DNA from: Cacajao melanocephalus
Lineage: Eukaryota > Chordata > Mammalia > Primates > Pitheciidae
Assembly: GCA_963573385.1 (NCBI GenBank)
Contig: CAUYLG010022157.1
Span: forward strand, 62,001-126,000
Length of the DNA stretch: 64,000 nt
Direction of reading: 5' to 3'
Shown here: positions 13,320 to 25,029 of the stretch, one piece after another
Position numbering within the stretch: the stretch's first letter is position 1
Layout of the letters: the number at the start of each line of letters is the position of its first letter
The notes under the pieces: model-generated
Told to the model about the DNA's origin: nothing
The model's database searches: none
What the model saw: the letters and a program-made list of their open reading frames with translations, nothing else
Translations under genes and position numbers: made by a program

Positions 13320-13860
13320 GTTTATTGAATGAACTACTCAGTAGATATTAATAGGGCCCTACAACATTCCAGGCTCTAGGGATTCATCAGAGCAGAGCAG
13401 AGTAGGCTCCCTCCTTATAAGAGAATGGAGAACAGGGGCTCAGCAGAGGCAAAAAACTGGGCCCAGTGGTGACCATGAGCAGATAAGTCCGTCTGAAAAT
13501 AAGTAGAGATCTTAAGGATGGCTGCTTGGATCCGCCAGGTTGGACACAATATTCTGTTGATTTCAGGAGTCTTTAAAACTAGAGAGGATGATGGCCTGGA
13601 TGCAGGTATGCTTAGTGGAGGGGAGACTATTGATAGGACTCAAAAGCAATTTAGGAGGAAGGACTGACCAGAAATGGGGACTGACAAGTGGGGGCAGGGA
13701 GGAGTCAAGATGATGCCCAGATTTCTGGCTCTGGCTTCTGGGTGGAGAGGAACATCACTTACAGAGAGGGGAGCCCAGGGGAGGAGCAGAACTGGAGGAG
13801 TGCTCAGAAAGGGTGAGCTGTCAGAGCAGAGGGCCCAGGGCAGACCCTGAAGCACCTACT
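13320..13860 (-). repeat. LINE2 fragment with ORF2 remnant
   Basis: Opens with another L2 3'-end pattern (TTCCAGGCTCTAGGGATTCA), then jumps to the ORF2 part (GAGGAGTCAAGATGATGCCC, TTCTGGCTCTGGCTTCTGGG). The minus-strand frame 13640-13855 keeps the L2 signature residues ARNLGIIL near its C-terminal half. 12876-13319 may be worn L2 or unique DNA. Confidence 0.75.
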
Positions 13861-14884
13861 TGGGATTTGTGGAGTCAGACGAACCTAAGGGTGAATCTTG
13901 GCTCAAATTATAAGGTGATGGCAGAGCCTGAAGACAGGGAGGGTGAGTGAAGGCTGCAAAGGAGATGGAGAGGGTGCTGGGGTGAGGAGATAGAAGCCAG
14001 CAACAGCTCAGGGGGTCACACACAACCATTTTTGTCTTCTCTTTCCATTTCCCACCAGCAGGTGTGCAGAAGCAGAGGTGCCGATCAAACTCAACCTTGT
14101 CAGCCTCTGAACAGCTCGGGTGTTTTTTTTTTTTTTTTTAAGCAAAAGGTTAAGAGTGGGAAAGAAGTGTCTCTTCATAGCTGGCATGGGTGATTTAGAT
14201 GGATTCACTCACCTAGGCCAACAAGTAAATGTACGATTTGTTACTCTCCAAGGTAAGTTCAGAATCTCCCTGTCATGCGGTACTCTCACGTTGGTTAGTT
14301 CAGTAATAAAACTGACTTCACAGAGAGCTCCTCTGAGTCTGAAGGGTGGCTGGGCTCCAGGGAGCCACCCCTCCAGGGTTGCCTGGAGTCCTGGGGTATG
14401 TTACAGCCACCTGGAGGCCCATACAAGTACCCTTCACTAGGGGCCATTCCTGCATCCCAGGCAGGAGTCAAGTGACAGTGTGAGTGTGCCTGTGTGTCCT
14501 GGGGTCTGGGACACTTGTCCTTCAGCAGGAAGCCAAGGCATACCTTCTAAGATTAGAACAAGTTTCCCAAGGACCCAGCCCCCGGCCTGCGTCCCAGTCA
14601 GCTGCAGCCTCTCCTGTTACAGCGTCCCCTAAACCCGCCTCCCTTGCAGTCAGGAGGGAACACAGTTCTGAAGCTGACTCTCAGCAAGGGGCCCCTTGGG
14701 AAGCTCTGCTGTTGGGCCACCATGAGCAGGACATGGTGTGGGGCCCTCTGGTCCCTGCCCTTGCAAGCCTCACAAGGGAGTACTGGAGGGAGAGAGGAGA
14801 GGAGCATCAGTCACATTTTTGCATTTGACTTGTGGATCCCGGTCACATGCAGAAAAAATCAATGATAATAATTCAGTAGCTGCA
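13861..14884. other. Spacer with T-tract
   Basis: Mostly non-repeat. An 18-base T-run lies at about 14122-14139. A 114-codon plus-strand frame (14484-14828) has no supporting signal. Confidence 0.4.
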
Positions 14885-15065
14885 GCATCCTGAGCACCTA
14901 GCACATGCCAGGCCATCCGCGTGCACACTTGTGGTTAAAGTGTGTAACATAACCCAAAGAGGAAGCCACTTTGCCTAGTACCCCTGCTTGACTGAGGAGA
15001 CTGAGGCAGAGAGAGGTTAGGTATAGCTTGTCAAAGTTGTACAGACTGAGCGGTGGTGGGAATGT
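14885..15065 (-). repeat. MIR fragment
   Basis: Antisense MIR: ACCTAGCACATGCCAGGCC, GAGGAGACTGAGGCAGAGAG and GTTAGGTATAGCTTGTCAAAG. Confidence 0.8.
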
Positions 15066-15720
15066 TTTCTGGAGTCACTCGGGGGTATTTGCTCAGAATT
15101 CTCTAATCAGGTCCATAAATGAATAGTTTCACGTCAAGTGAAAAGAGCAGATGAGGCAAGGGCTATGCTGGAGACCAAAGGAGGCCCTGCCTGCTGCAAA
15201 GAGATACAATTTCTGACGGTTCCCAGGCCCATTCTCAGAGGCTCAGGGCTGGCCTTGAAGTGACATGTCAGACAGGTTCAAGCACGCCCAGAGTACGGCC
15301 TAGGGTTTGTCCTGCGGAGGCCAACACGGCTTGGCTCACATTATCAAAGCAGTGGCAGAACAGAAAGCTAGGAAGAAAAAAGAAAGTTTTCCACTTTAAT
15401 CAGTCTTTATCTGCACCAGTGGTCTCACATGGACGCTTGGACAAATTGCCTATTATTATTTGTCCGTGATCCCTTGAACATTGTAGATAGCCCTATTACC
15501 CATAAATCAAAGTGCTTCCAGTGTTTAGACGTCACAGTCATTAGATTAGTAGCAAACATGCAGGAATTTTTTCATGCACATTATTTACTTACTTAATCCT
15601 TGACTATACTTGGAATTAATGCATGGGGGAAGTGTCTAATTTGGAGGCAGAAGAAAAATAACTGGATTCAGAAGAACATTAGAAGAACATAAACTTAAGT
15701 TTTTATAAATTATTGAATTC

Positions 15721-15798
15721 TGTTTAACTACATTTGCAAAACACTACACATTTAACTATATTCAAATCTGTTTAACTACATTTGCAAAATACTACACA
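15721..15798 (+). repeat. 48-bp-period tandem duplication
   Basis: TGTTTAACTACATTTGCAAA begins at 15721 and again at 15769. The two 30-base copies differ at one base, and an 18-base linker separates them. The 15.07-15.99 kb interval is otherwise non-repeat and AT-rich. Confidence 0.85.
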
Positions 15799-15989
15799 AA
15801 GTTCTAGAAAGATCTGTGGGTGCCTAGATATACAGAGAGCACAATCTGAAAAACTGACATCTGAGTTTCCTTCAAGCACAGTTTCGTCCTGGGCACTTCC
15901 AGAAAACCCCTGTGAAGCTCCCCTTACCCACCATGCACTCCCACAGTCAGGCAGAACTGGCACCTCCCTCTTTCTTTTTAGTACGTCTT

Positions 15990-16696
<707 letters not shown>

Positions 16697-16734
16697 TGAG
16701 AGCTTTTAAACTACCCATACTTTTGCATGTTTTT

Positions 16735-16855
16735 CTCTTTCTACTGTAATTGCTGAGTACAGAGACCATGTGTTATTCATGGCCCCATCCCCTAGACCAT
16801 AGTAGGTACTCAGTAAATGCCAGTAAATGAATGAATGAATAAATGAATGATGCCT
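16735..16855 (+). repeat. LINE2 3' end with GAAT tail
   Basis: CCATCCCCTAGACCATAGTA, GGTACTCAGTAAATGCC and a GAAT/AAAT repeat tail match the sense L2 terminus. A short antisense MIR-like stretch follows near 16980-17050 (low confidence). Confidence 0.75.
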
Positions 16856-17694
16856 CTGTAAACCCACACCACTGGGCCAACATTGTGAGGGCTTGATAAA
16901 TATAGATGAGGGCTTGAAGTGAAAATGGAAACAAAGTGTCATCCAGGGAGGCTCTGAGCACACCTGGCTTGAAGATTCTCATTAAGGTTCAGTGACTTGT
17001 CCAAGCTCTCTAAAATAGTAACCAGAGGGCAAAGAATGAGGCTTTCTCCGGCCAAGCCATTACTTAACAATCTGAGCCTCCTGTCTCTACTTGAAGCTAT
17101 GAAATCTATTATAATTCCCCATCTCTGTGCATGGGTATCTGTCTTCTCCAGTTTTAACAACCCAACCTATCCTAGAACATGACACATCGAAAATACTTAA
17201 AATTTCTTTCTTTATCTAGAGTGGTTGAATATATCTGTTGGCTGCTTGATATTTTCAGACCCATTTCAGTAAGGAGAAAATTTGAGGAAAAGAAAGGTAT
17301 AGTGGAGAAGGTAGAATTAATGTATTATGAATATAGTAGAACGGTGTCTGCCCCAGGATCCGAAGTCCGCATCTCTAGTCTGGTCTCAATGTCTGCCTTC
17401 AGTCACCAAGGGAGAAGCTCCATGCCTCCGAGCCACCTCCAAGTGCTCCTCTGCTGTCCAGGGATGCCCAAGGCAGGAGTCACAGCCTCCAGTATATCAA
17501 GAGGTCCCCATCTAAAGCACGGGGTAGGCTCTCCCCTCCCCTGAAGCCTACTCGGCTACAATGGGACCAGGGGGTCTTGGAGCTGACTTTTTAAAATAAA
17601 CTTTTCCATCTCCTCTCACCAACCTGCTACAAAAAGGGAAGAGGAACAAAAGCCATCCAGCTGAGTTGAGTTGCTTCACTCGAAAGTTCTATTG
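16856..17694. other. Spacer
   Basis: No confident gene. A 121-codon plus-strand frame from 17179 has no supporting signal. Confidence 0.4.
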
Positions 17695-17851
17695 CAGAGG
17701 GGTCCAGTCTTTTGGCTTCCCTGGGCCACAGTGGAAGAACTGTCTTAGGGCACATATAATGTTTTAAGAAAGTTGATGAATTTGTGTTGGGCCACATTCA
17801 AAGCCATCCTGGGCGACATGCAGTCTGTGGGCCACGGGTTGGACAAGCTTA
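17695..17851 (+). mobile_element. hAT-type MITE (MER30-like)
   Basis: The 157-bp element begins CAGAGGGGTCCAGTCTTTTG and ends GGTTGGACAAGCTTA. Internal phrases such as CCCTGGGCCACAGTGGAAGA and GAATTTGTGTTGGGCCACAT are those of MER30. A perfect 8-bp target duplication TTCTATTG (17687-17694 and 17852-17859) is diagnostic of hAT insertion. It is shorter than the roughly 230-bp family consensus I recall, so the middle is probably deleted. Confidence 0.85.
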
Positions 17852-17859
17852 TTCTATTG

Positions 17860-18219
17860 GGTTTTACAGAGCAAACCAGCTAGGCTCCTGCATGGCAGGG
17901 AAAATTGTTGGGTGTTCAGCCTGCAGAGGCTTGCTGCTGGCCAGCCCTCTCTCTTCCGCCCACCTTTTGGGTTGATTCACGGTTACTGTCCCCTCCCAGG
18001 GCTGATGGAAAGCACTCCAGGGCAGGGGTCCCATGAGAGTTCAGACTTGCGTGTGGGGAGTGGCTGCCGGGCACTCAAGTCCCCTCTGTAACCAGCATCG
18101 TCGGCATACTCAGGAATTCTCTCTACATATCCTTCCTGCTCAATGTCTCTCTTTACAAACTAGTTTTTGAATTAGTAATACTAGGCTTTTGTAATGCATT
18201 TTTCAACAAAAATAAAACA
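17860..18219. other. Spacer
   Basis: No feature recognised. Confidence 0.4.
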
Positions 18220-18457
18220 GCTAATTTACTGAATGTTTATTGTGCCAGGTACTGTGCTAAGATGATCTCATTTAATCCCTGTGACACCTCTGTGACATGG
18301 ATTCGTAATTACCTCCGTTTTACTGATGAGAGAATTGAGACTCAGAGCTCAAGTAACTGGCCGTGGGTTGCAGAGCTACGGATGGGAGATCTGGAACCCA
18401 CGCTCAGACGGTCTATTAAAGTCTGTGCTCCCAACCACAACACCACACTGCCTCCAG
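18220..18457 (-). repeat. MIR SINE
   Basis: Antisense near full-length MIR: GTGCCAGGTACTGTGCTAAG, ATCTCATTTAATCCCTGTGA, TTTTACTGATGAGAGAATTG and AACTGGCCGTGGGTTGCAGA. Confidence 0.9.
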
Positions 18458-18507
18458 CAGGAAAAGCATTTGAGAGTTTACATTTTGGGGTTAAAAAGTG
18501 CTCATCT

Positions 18508-18802
<295 letters not shown>

Positions 18803-18807
18803 TCATC

Positions 18808-20031
18808 AAATTTATTAATAATAAGACAACAGTAAAAATGGGCAAAGGATTTAAATAGACACTTCACCAAAAAATACATATGAATCACTAATAAGCACAT
18901 TAGTCATCAGGTAAATACAAAATAAGACTGCAAAGAGATACCATGGCACACCCACAAGAATGGCTAAATTAAAAGAAACTGACAATACCAAATGTTGGTG
19001 AGGCTGCAGAACAACTGGATCACTCCTAAGTTGCTGGTGGGAATGTGAAATAGTATCGTTACTTGAAAAATATTTTGGTAGCTTCTCATGAAGTTAAGCA
19101 TACACCTACAATACACCTACCAACACTCTCACTTGTATTTGCCTAAGAGAGATGGAAGCATATGTTCACATAAGGACTTGTACACACATCTTCAAATAAA
19201 CTTTATTATTAATATCTGAGACCTAGAAATAACACAAATGTCCATCAACGGGTAAGTAGATAGACAAATTGTGCTATACATACATTACAGAATACTATTC
19301 AGCAACATAAGGAACTACTACTGATGCACAGAGCAACATGCATTAATCTCAAAAGCCCTAGGCCAAGTGAAAGAAGTCAGACAGACAAGACTTCCTATAT
19401 GACTCTATTTACATATGATTCTTCAAAAGGCAAAACTGTAATAACAGAAAGAAGATCACTGATTGTGTGAGACCAGGGTGGGGGCAGGGAATTGACCATA
19501 AAGAGTATGAAGGGTCTTTTGGGGTGATAGAAATGCTCTATTATTTCTCCTCCTCCTCTTCCTCCTCCTCCTCCCCCGCCCTACTTTTTTTTTTTTTTGA
19601 CACAGAGTCCCACTCTATTGCCCAGGCTAAAGTGCAGTGGTGTGATCTTGGCTCACTGTAACCTATACCTCCTCGGTTCAAGAGATTCACATGCCTCAGC
19701 CTCCTTAGCGTCTGGAATTAAAGGCATGCACCACCATGCCTGGCTAATTTTTGTATTTTCAGTAGAGACAGAGTTTTGCCATGTTGGCCAGGCTGGTCTC
19801 AAACTCCTGACCTCAAGTGATCTGCCAGCCTAAGCCTCCCAAATTGTGAGGATTATAGGCCTGAGCCACCGCGCCCAGCCAGAAATGCTCTATATCTTGA
19901 TCATGGTCTGCATCTCGTGGTGGTGGCTAGATGACTGTATACATTTGTCAATACTCATCGATGTGTACACTTAAAATGGGTGAATTTTATTGTACATATA
20001 TTTTACCCCAAAACGGCGATTAAAACATTTT
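18808..20031 (+). mobile_element. L1M 3' fragment, split by an Alu
   Basis: Sense L1 ORF2 end and 3'UTR: AATGGGCAAAGGATTTAAAT, ATGTCCATCAACGGGTAAGT, AGGCCAAGTGAAAGAAGTCA, GGGGTGATAGAAATGCTC, then, after the Alu, ATATCTTGATCATGGTCTGC and ACACTTAAAATGGGTGAATT. It is 5'-truncated. AAAATGCTCAT follows the 3' end (20033-20043), matching the sequence before the left Alu, and is probably the L1 target duplication. ORF2 is broken. Confidence 0.9.
19542..19880 (-). repeat. AluS with a TCC microsatellite in its tail
   Basis: Antisense Alu. Target duplication AGAAATGCTCTAT (19529-19541 and 19881-19893). Between the left duplication and the poly-T lie TCC/TCT repeats (19546-19580), that is, the Alu tail turned into a GGA microsatellite. 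Confidence 0.93.
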
Positions 20032-20254
20032 AAAATGCTCATGATAGTTCAAATACAAAAGTTGAGGTGCACTCAGCCTGCAGGAGGTCTCCTTTCATTT
20101 GCCCTAGGGCTAGGAGCCAGCGTAGTCTCAGGATGTCAGCTCTGTGTGCCTCAGAGCCTCAGCAGGAAGGTGCTGTGGCTGCAGGAGGCTTGGAGCTGCT
20201 GGGAGCAGGCCACATCCAGCCACTTCTCTCCAGCCCAGGGCGGCTGCCAGGACT

Positions 20255-20440
20255 CATGCAGCAAGATAGTGGAGACAACACAGAATTTGGAGCTTGGCAA
20301 GACCAGGTTTGGATCCCACTCTATGACTGACGGGTTGTAAGATCATAGGCAATTGACTTAATTGTTCAGAGTCTCATCTGTAAAATGAGGAAAGTACCCT
20401 CTACATGGTCATGGGGATACTAGGAGATGGTGTTTGATTA
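20255..20440 (+). repeat. MIR
   Basis: GGAGCTTGGCAAGACCAGGT, TCATAGGCAATTGACTTAAT and GTCTCATCTGTAAAATGAGG. Confidence 0.85.
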
Positions 20441-20672
20441 GACAGTTTGGGTCCACATCCAGTCCTTGCCTTTTACTAGATGTGTGATCTTAGGCAAGAC
20501 TCTTGACCTTGCGGAGCCTTAGTTTCCCCATTTGTGAAATAAACGTTTATAATAGCATTTATTTCTTAGGATTGTTACAAACCCAAATGAAATATTGCAC
20601 ATAAAGCCTCAGCGCAGTGCCTGGCACATAATAAGCTCTCCTCTCATCTTAGCTATTGTTATCATCACCTAA
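20441..20672 (+). repeat. MIR, second copy in tandem
   Basis: ACTAGATGTGTGATCTTAGG, CTTAGTTTCCCCATTTGTGA and GCCTGGCACATAATAAGCTC. Follows the previous MIR head to tail. Confidence 0.88.
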
Positions 20673-22524
20673 GATACTAGCCAACACACAGTAGATGTTA
20701 GTCAAAATGTGCACTCCCCTGTACTCCTTGTAGGGATGCCAGGCTGTTGCCAGTTTGGCCCTGAAGAATTGTAAGGGGGTGGTAGGGATCTGCTACTGCC
20801 AAGTCATTTCATTCCCATCTTGCAGAATAGGTTGGCAGAGCAGATGGGCTCATCTTCGTGTCAGAGGAATTTACAAACGGGAGTCTTCTGAACCACAGGA
20901 GCTAACTGGAGTGTGATTCTGGCCTCCAGCCATGAAGACACTCACTCTGAGCAGGGCCATTTGTGTGCTGGGGTCATTTGGATGTCTCGAGGCTGCGGGG
21001 TAGGGTAATGGGGTCAGGATCAGCCTTCAGAGGGAAGACTGCTTCTGACTTCTGCAGGTTGGGGAGGGTCTTGCGGTTACCCAGGCCTGTGGTATGAAGG
21101 GGGCATAAAGGGAAAGTCCTGAGTGCAGCTAGCCTCAGGGGTGTGGCCACAGTTTGAGGGCTGTGCCTGCCCCTGCAGGTCTAAGTCTGACGGGGATAAT
21201 TTCTCAAGTGAGGGCAGGGGCTCTCTGAGGCTTTGGTGGGTGAATGGCCTGAGTAGTTCTCTAGGGAACACAATGATCTAGGGAGTGGGATACAGGGTTA
21301 AGTCTCTGAGCAGACAAGCCCTGTCCTGCAAAGTTAGAGGGGAAGGTCCAGATGAGTCACTGCAAGAGCTGAGCAGCTGGGAGGCAGGGGAGGCCACTGA
21401 CCCAGCAGTCAGAGGAGCAGTGTGAACTCACTGGCCCCCATTACCTTCCACTTCATCTGTGAAATAAGGGGCTTGCAAAGGATGCTTCCCAAGACCCTGC
21501 TGCTGGCTCACTCTTCATTTTTAACATAATTTAAGAAGGAAATTGGGAAAACTTGGGTTATCTTTCTTATGTAGATGAAAATAGAGGTGGATAATGGATA
21601 ACCTAATTAAGTTCAGGCAGAATTGGAACAAACTTTGCCAGGAAACTCATGGGTGCCAAGCAAACCCAGCCCTCGCTACCAGCCCCAACATCTTCACACT
21701 CAGTTCTTCCAAGTAAAGAATCCCATCCCTCCTCCTCCTCCTCCTTCCTAAGAAGATTTTAGGAATGGAACTCCCTGCCTTTCTTAAATCAGGAATAAAA
21801 TGCACAAAATATGATATGGTCCTTTTATTCCAAATTAGCAAGCTGGGGTCAGCCATTCTTTGGGACAGGAGAGTTTCAGGAAAGCAGATGGCATGGCTCA
21901 AATAGCCAAGGAAGTGTCCACAAGCAATTATAGAGGAAAGTGGGTGAAAAACCGGTAATGAAGAACAGTGACCGAGATGGTCAAGGGATACAAGACCAGA
22001 AGATAATTGTGAAAGGGAAAAAGAAAAAATGAAATGAGGAGACAGAAAGAGAAAGAGAGAGCAAGGGAGCATGCATACACACACATACGCACACGAGTGC
22101 GCCGCCTGCACACCAGTGCTCCAATCCTCCCAACACCCCGGGGGATTGCTGCTACCTAGCTAGGGAAAAAATAACCTTCACTTTGGTTTCATCAGAGAAG
22201 TCATACAAAGAAGGAATTAAGATTTTGTTTCCTTCCCTGTTACTTTTTTGCCGTCTGCTACAAAAAGAGCACAGGCCCAGCCCCTTGGCCAGCTTGAGAG
22301 CCTCATGGTTCTGAGGCAGGAAGGGTCAAGGCAGGAAGCAGGGGCTCTAAGAATAGACTGGGTCATCTAGGGAAGCTTTTGGAGTAGATACAGACAGGGC
22401 TTTTCACTAATCCCCCAGGGTGAGTGACTGGGGCCCTCCTCCCTCTGGCAGCAGGATCCCAGGCTCTAAGCAGAGGTTAACATACAAGGTTGCTGCACTG
22501 ATCAATCTGTGCATTATACTCCTC
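20673..22524. other. Repeat-poor interval
   Basis: No interspersed repeat recognised. Contains a short TCC run (21728-21746), a purine-rich tract (22015-22065) and a CA-rich stretch (22074-22096). A minus frame (22111-21647) is read through these low-complexity stretches and is not a credible gene. Confidence 0.4.
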
Positions 22525-23109
22525 ATGGGAAACCCAAGAAGGGTCCTGCTTATAGTAAGCACAGAAATAACTGGCTCCCCAGCCCAAGAAGCAATGCATA
22601 CAAGATCTAAGACACAAATAAGTCAATCTCCTTTTGCTACACTCCTATCAGCATCTGTACTGTCCTCCACCAGATGCATGAGAAATCTCTCTTTGGATGC
22701 TGGCCAATCTGCTCCTTGTATAGTTATTTGGGCAGATGACTCACAAGATTTTATATATATTAATCGACAGTGGAACTGTGGACAGCTCGGGCAGTACTTT
22801 ATCCCACCACCTCAGCACGTCCACATCCGCTTCCTAGTGGCCTCCAGGGAGCCCAGGATGGTGGCTGCTGTGGCTTTTGTAGGACAGGTGGCTCCGCTCT
22901 TAGTGGCTTCCAGCCCACTTCACCCAGAGAGGATCCAGGATTGCAAAAGGACCTTCTGGATCCCCACAGAAAGCAGAGAACAGAAATGGTATTTATTTCC
23001 AACCCAGGGTCAGCATGGTGCTGGCAGTGAGGTCATACTAGCCTGTGCTAGTCTGTCTGCAATCAGCCTAACGTCCAAGCACAGGCTGGCATGGAAGATC
23101 CAGAAGTAG
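22525..23109 (+). other. Open frame of 194 codons, status unknown
   Basis: The frame is open from a GTG at 22420, but the first in-frame ATG is at 22525, giving 194 codons to a TAG. No Alu, L1, L2 or LTR signature is evident in it. The product would be basic, with no signal peptide, no transmembrane segment longer than a short hydrophobic patch near the start, and no motif I recognise. A donor-like GGGTGAGT sits near 22418-22425. GC content is moderate and I see no codon periodicity by eye. It could be a chance frame, an old processed pseudogene too worn to recognise, or a lineage-specific frame. Confidence 0.2.
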
Positions 23110-23154
23110 GCCCTGAACTTGGGACTCCACAAGGGGAGGATGTGGTGTTGGAAA

Positions 23155-23405
23155 TGCAAGTCCAGTCCTAGACCTGTACTTCACAGCAGGGACCCTGGAC
23201 AAGCTACCTGTCTTTTCTTGACTTCATTTTCTTCCTCTGTAAAATGGGAATGATTATCTACTACATAGCATCATTATGAAGATTATTATTTTTTTCTTTT
23301 TTTTTTTTTGGCAGGAGCAGTTCTTTTTATTGTTTGAGGGCCGCATTATGAAGATTAAGTGAAATAATACATACAGTAAGTGCCTTATAAACCAGTGTTT
23401 ATTTA
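23155..23405 (+). repeat. MIR carrying a 58-bp retro-insert
   Basis: CCCTGGACAAGCTACCTGTC and TCCTCTGTAAAATGGGAATG precede the insert. GATTAAGTGAAATAATACAT and GTGCCTTATAAACCAGTG follow it. The duplicated CATTATGAAGATTA belongs to the MIR. Confidence 0.85.
23286..23343 (-). mobile_element. Truncated retrocopy of an mRNA 3' end
   Basis: A 58-bp insert flanked by a perfect 14-bp duplication CATTATGAAGATTA (23272-23285 and 23344-23357). Read on the minus strand it is about 34 bases of sequence containing AATAAA, then GAACTGCTCCTGCC, then a long A-rich tail. An AATAAA about 20 bases before a poly-A, plus target duplication, is the signature of LINE-1-mediated mRNA retrocopying with extreme 5' truncation. 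The parent gene is not identified. Confidence 0.8.
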
Positions 23406-23768
23406 AAAATAAAGAAATCCCAATATGTATTATTCCTGTTTTCAATAGATTTTACTTACTATGGTTAGGGGCTGGCCCATGTTAGGGATAGAACCTGCTT
23501 GATCTTAAGTTAAGCAGGGACTTCTATAGGTCCATAGTTGAAAGCAATGGGATTTAAGAAGAGTTAGCCTCTCTATAGAAGTCAGCCTCTCTAAACCTCA
23601 TTTTGGTGGAGGCCAGAAGTTCCTGAAAAATAAGAAGCAATCAACCAAGAATTTGGTGTTGGGGTCCGAGTTTACAGAGAAATTAACTATGATTCCTCTC
23701 TGTTGAAGTTGACAGACCAGTTAGGGAAATATGAAACCAGGGTATATCAAATGCAAGAGTGAATTAAA

Positions 23769-24053
23769 GCTGGGCACGGTGGCTCACACCTGTAATCCCA
23801 GCACTTTGGGAGGCCAAGTCAGAAGGATTGCTTGAAGCTAGGACTTTGAGAACAGCCTGGACAACAAAATGAGACCCTATCTCTACACAAAAATAGAGAA
23901 ATTAGCCCAGCCTGCTGGCATGCACCTGTAGTCCTAGGTATTTAAGAGGTATTCAAGTGGCTGAGGTGAAAGGATCACGTGAGCCCAGGACTTTAAGGCT
24001 ACAGAGAGCTATGACTGCACTCCAGCCTGGGCCACAGAGTGAGACCCTGTTCC
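23769..24053 (+). repeat. AluJ
   Basis: Old diverged Alu (ATTGCTTGAAGCTAGGACTT, CAGCCTGGACAACAAAATGA) without a clear A-tail. Confidence 0.9.
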
Positions 24054-24199
24054 AATTGTAGGGGACATGATTCATAGCCCAAGGAGCAGCACAGGCTGTA
24101 AGTGTGGCTGTGGCTCTGGGCCCAGGAAGAAGTGATGGGGTAAGGATGGGAGTCAGATATGATCAAAACATAATCAAAGACAGTGTTCTGGAGATGAAG

Positions 24200-24405
24200 T
24201 ATCTGATTGATACCTCCACTTTGCTCCTTACGTGACCTCCGGCAAGTGACAACTTCTGTAAGCATTAGGGGCCTCATCTCTAAAGCGAGGATAGGAACAC
24301 TTAACGTCATAGGCTCATACAAGAATCAAACAAGAGAGCACATGTAAAGTGCTTGACACACAGCTTGGCACACAAACAAGTGCTCAGCAAATGCCAGCTA
24401 TTAAG
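24200..24405 (+). repeat. MIR
   Basis: ACGTGACCTCCGGCAAGTGA, GGCCTCATCTCTAAAGCGAG, GTAAAGTGCTTGACACACAG and AAGTGCTCAGCAAATGCC. Confidence 0.85.
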
Positions 24406-25029
24406 CATGGAGCCAAGGTATTTGGAATCTATCCTGAAGGGGTAAACATAGTGAGGAGTTTAAGACAAAACACTTGTCCTGAATTCTTACATGCAAACCA
24501 AGATTGCCAAAAAAAAAAAAAAGGCACGTAGGCAGCCCCCACAGTGATGCAGACATCCTTTTGGAGAGAGAGTTGAATGTCCAGGGAAGGGTGAGTGACC
24601 TGGCTAAGACGGCAGGAAAAGACCCTGTAACGCTGGGAGGCCCTGGAGCAGAGGCATGGCAAGTTCAGGGACATTCCACATCTATCCCACCAGAGAGAAG
24701 GGCAAAATATAGAAGAGAGCTGAGAAAATGGAAGGAACACTTCCATTTAAGGAGCAAATGGGGGAGGGGGCTGACAAGGGAGGAAAGAGATGACAGAAGC
24801 TAAGAGCTGGAGCTAGAAAAATTCCAGACTGGTATCAGCTACAAGATCTGGCCAGGGAATGGACACGTGGTCCAAGGGGAGCCTGTGATCACAGTTCCCA
24901 GCATGCTTTGCTGGATTCCCACGCCTGGCTCTGAGGTTCATGGCATTCTGAAGGCAAATTGAGATTACTTAGCCGAAATACAGGACGGAGCAGCAGAGTG
25001 TAGAGTGTGCCCAAAAGGGTGTTAAAATA
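24406..25029. other. Spacer
   Basis: Non-repeat apart from a 13-base A-run near 24511-24523. Confidence 0.4.

Noticed and set aside
21647..22111. 154-codon minus frame with a hydrophobic, serine/leucine-rich N-terminus
   Set aside because: Its start is translated CA repeat and purine-rich tract, which mimics a signal or membrane segment.
22420..22524. Start of the 229-codon frame
   Set aside because: It begins at GTG, which is not a usual nuclear start. The first ATG is 35 codons later.
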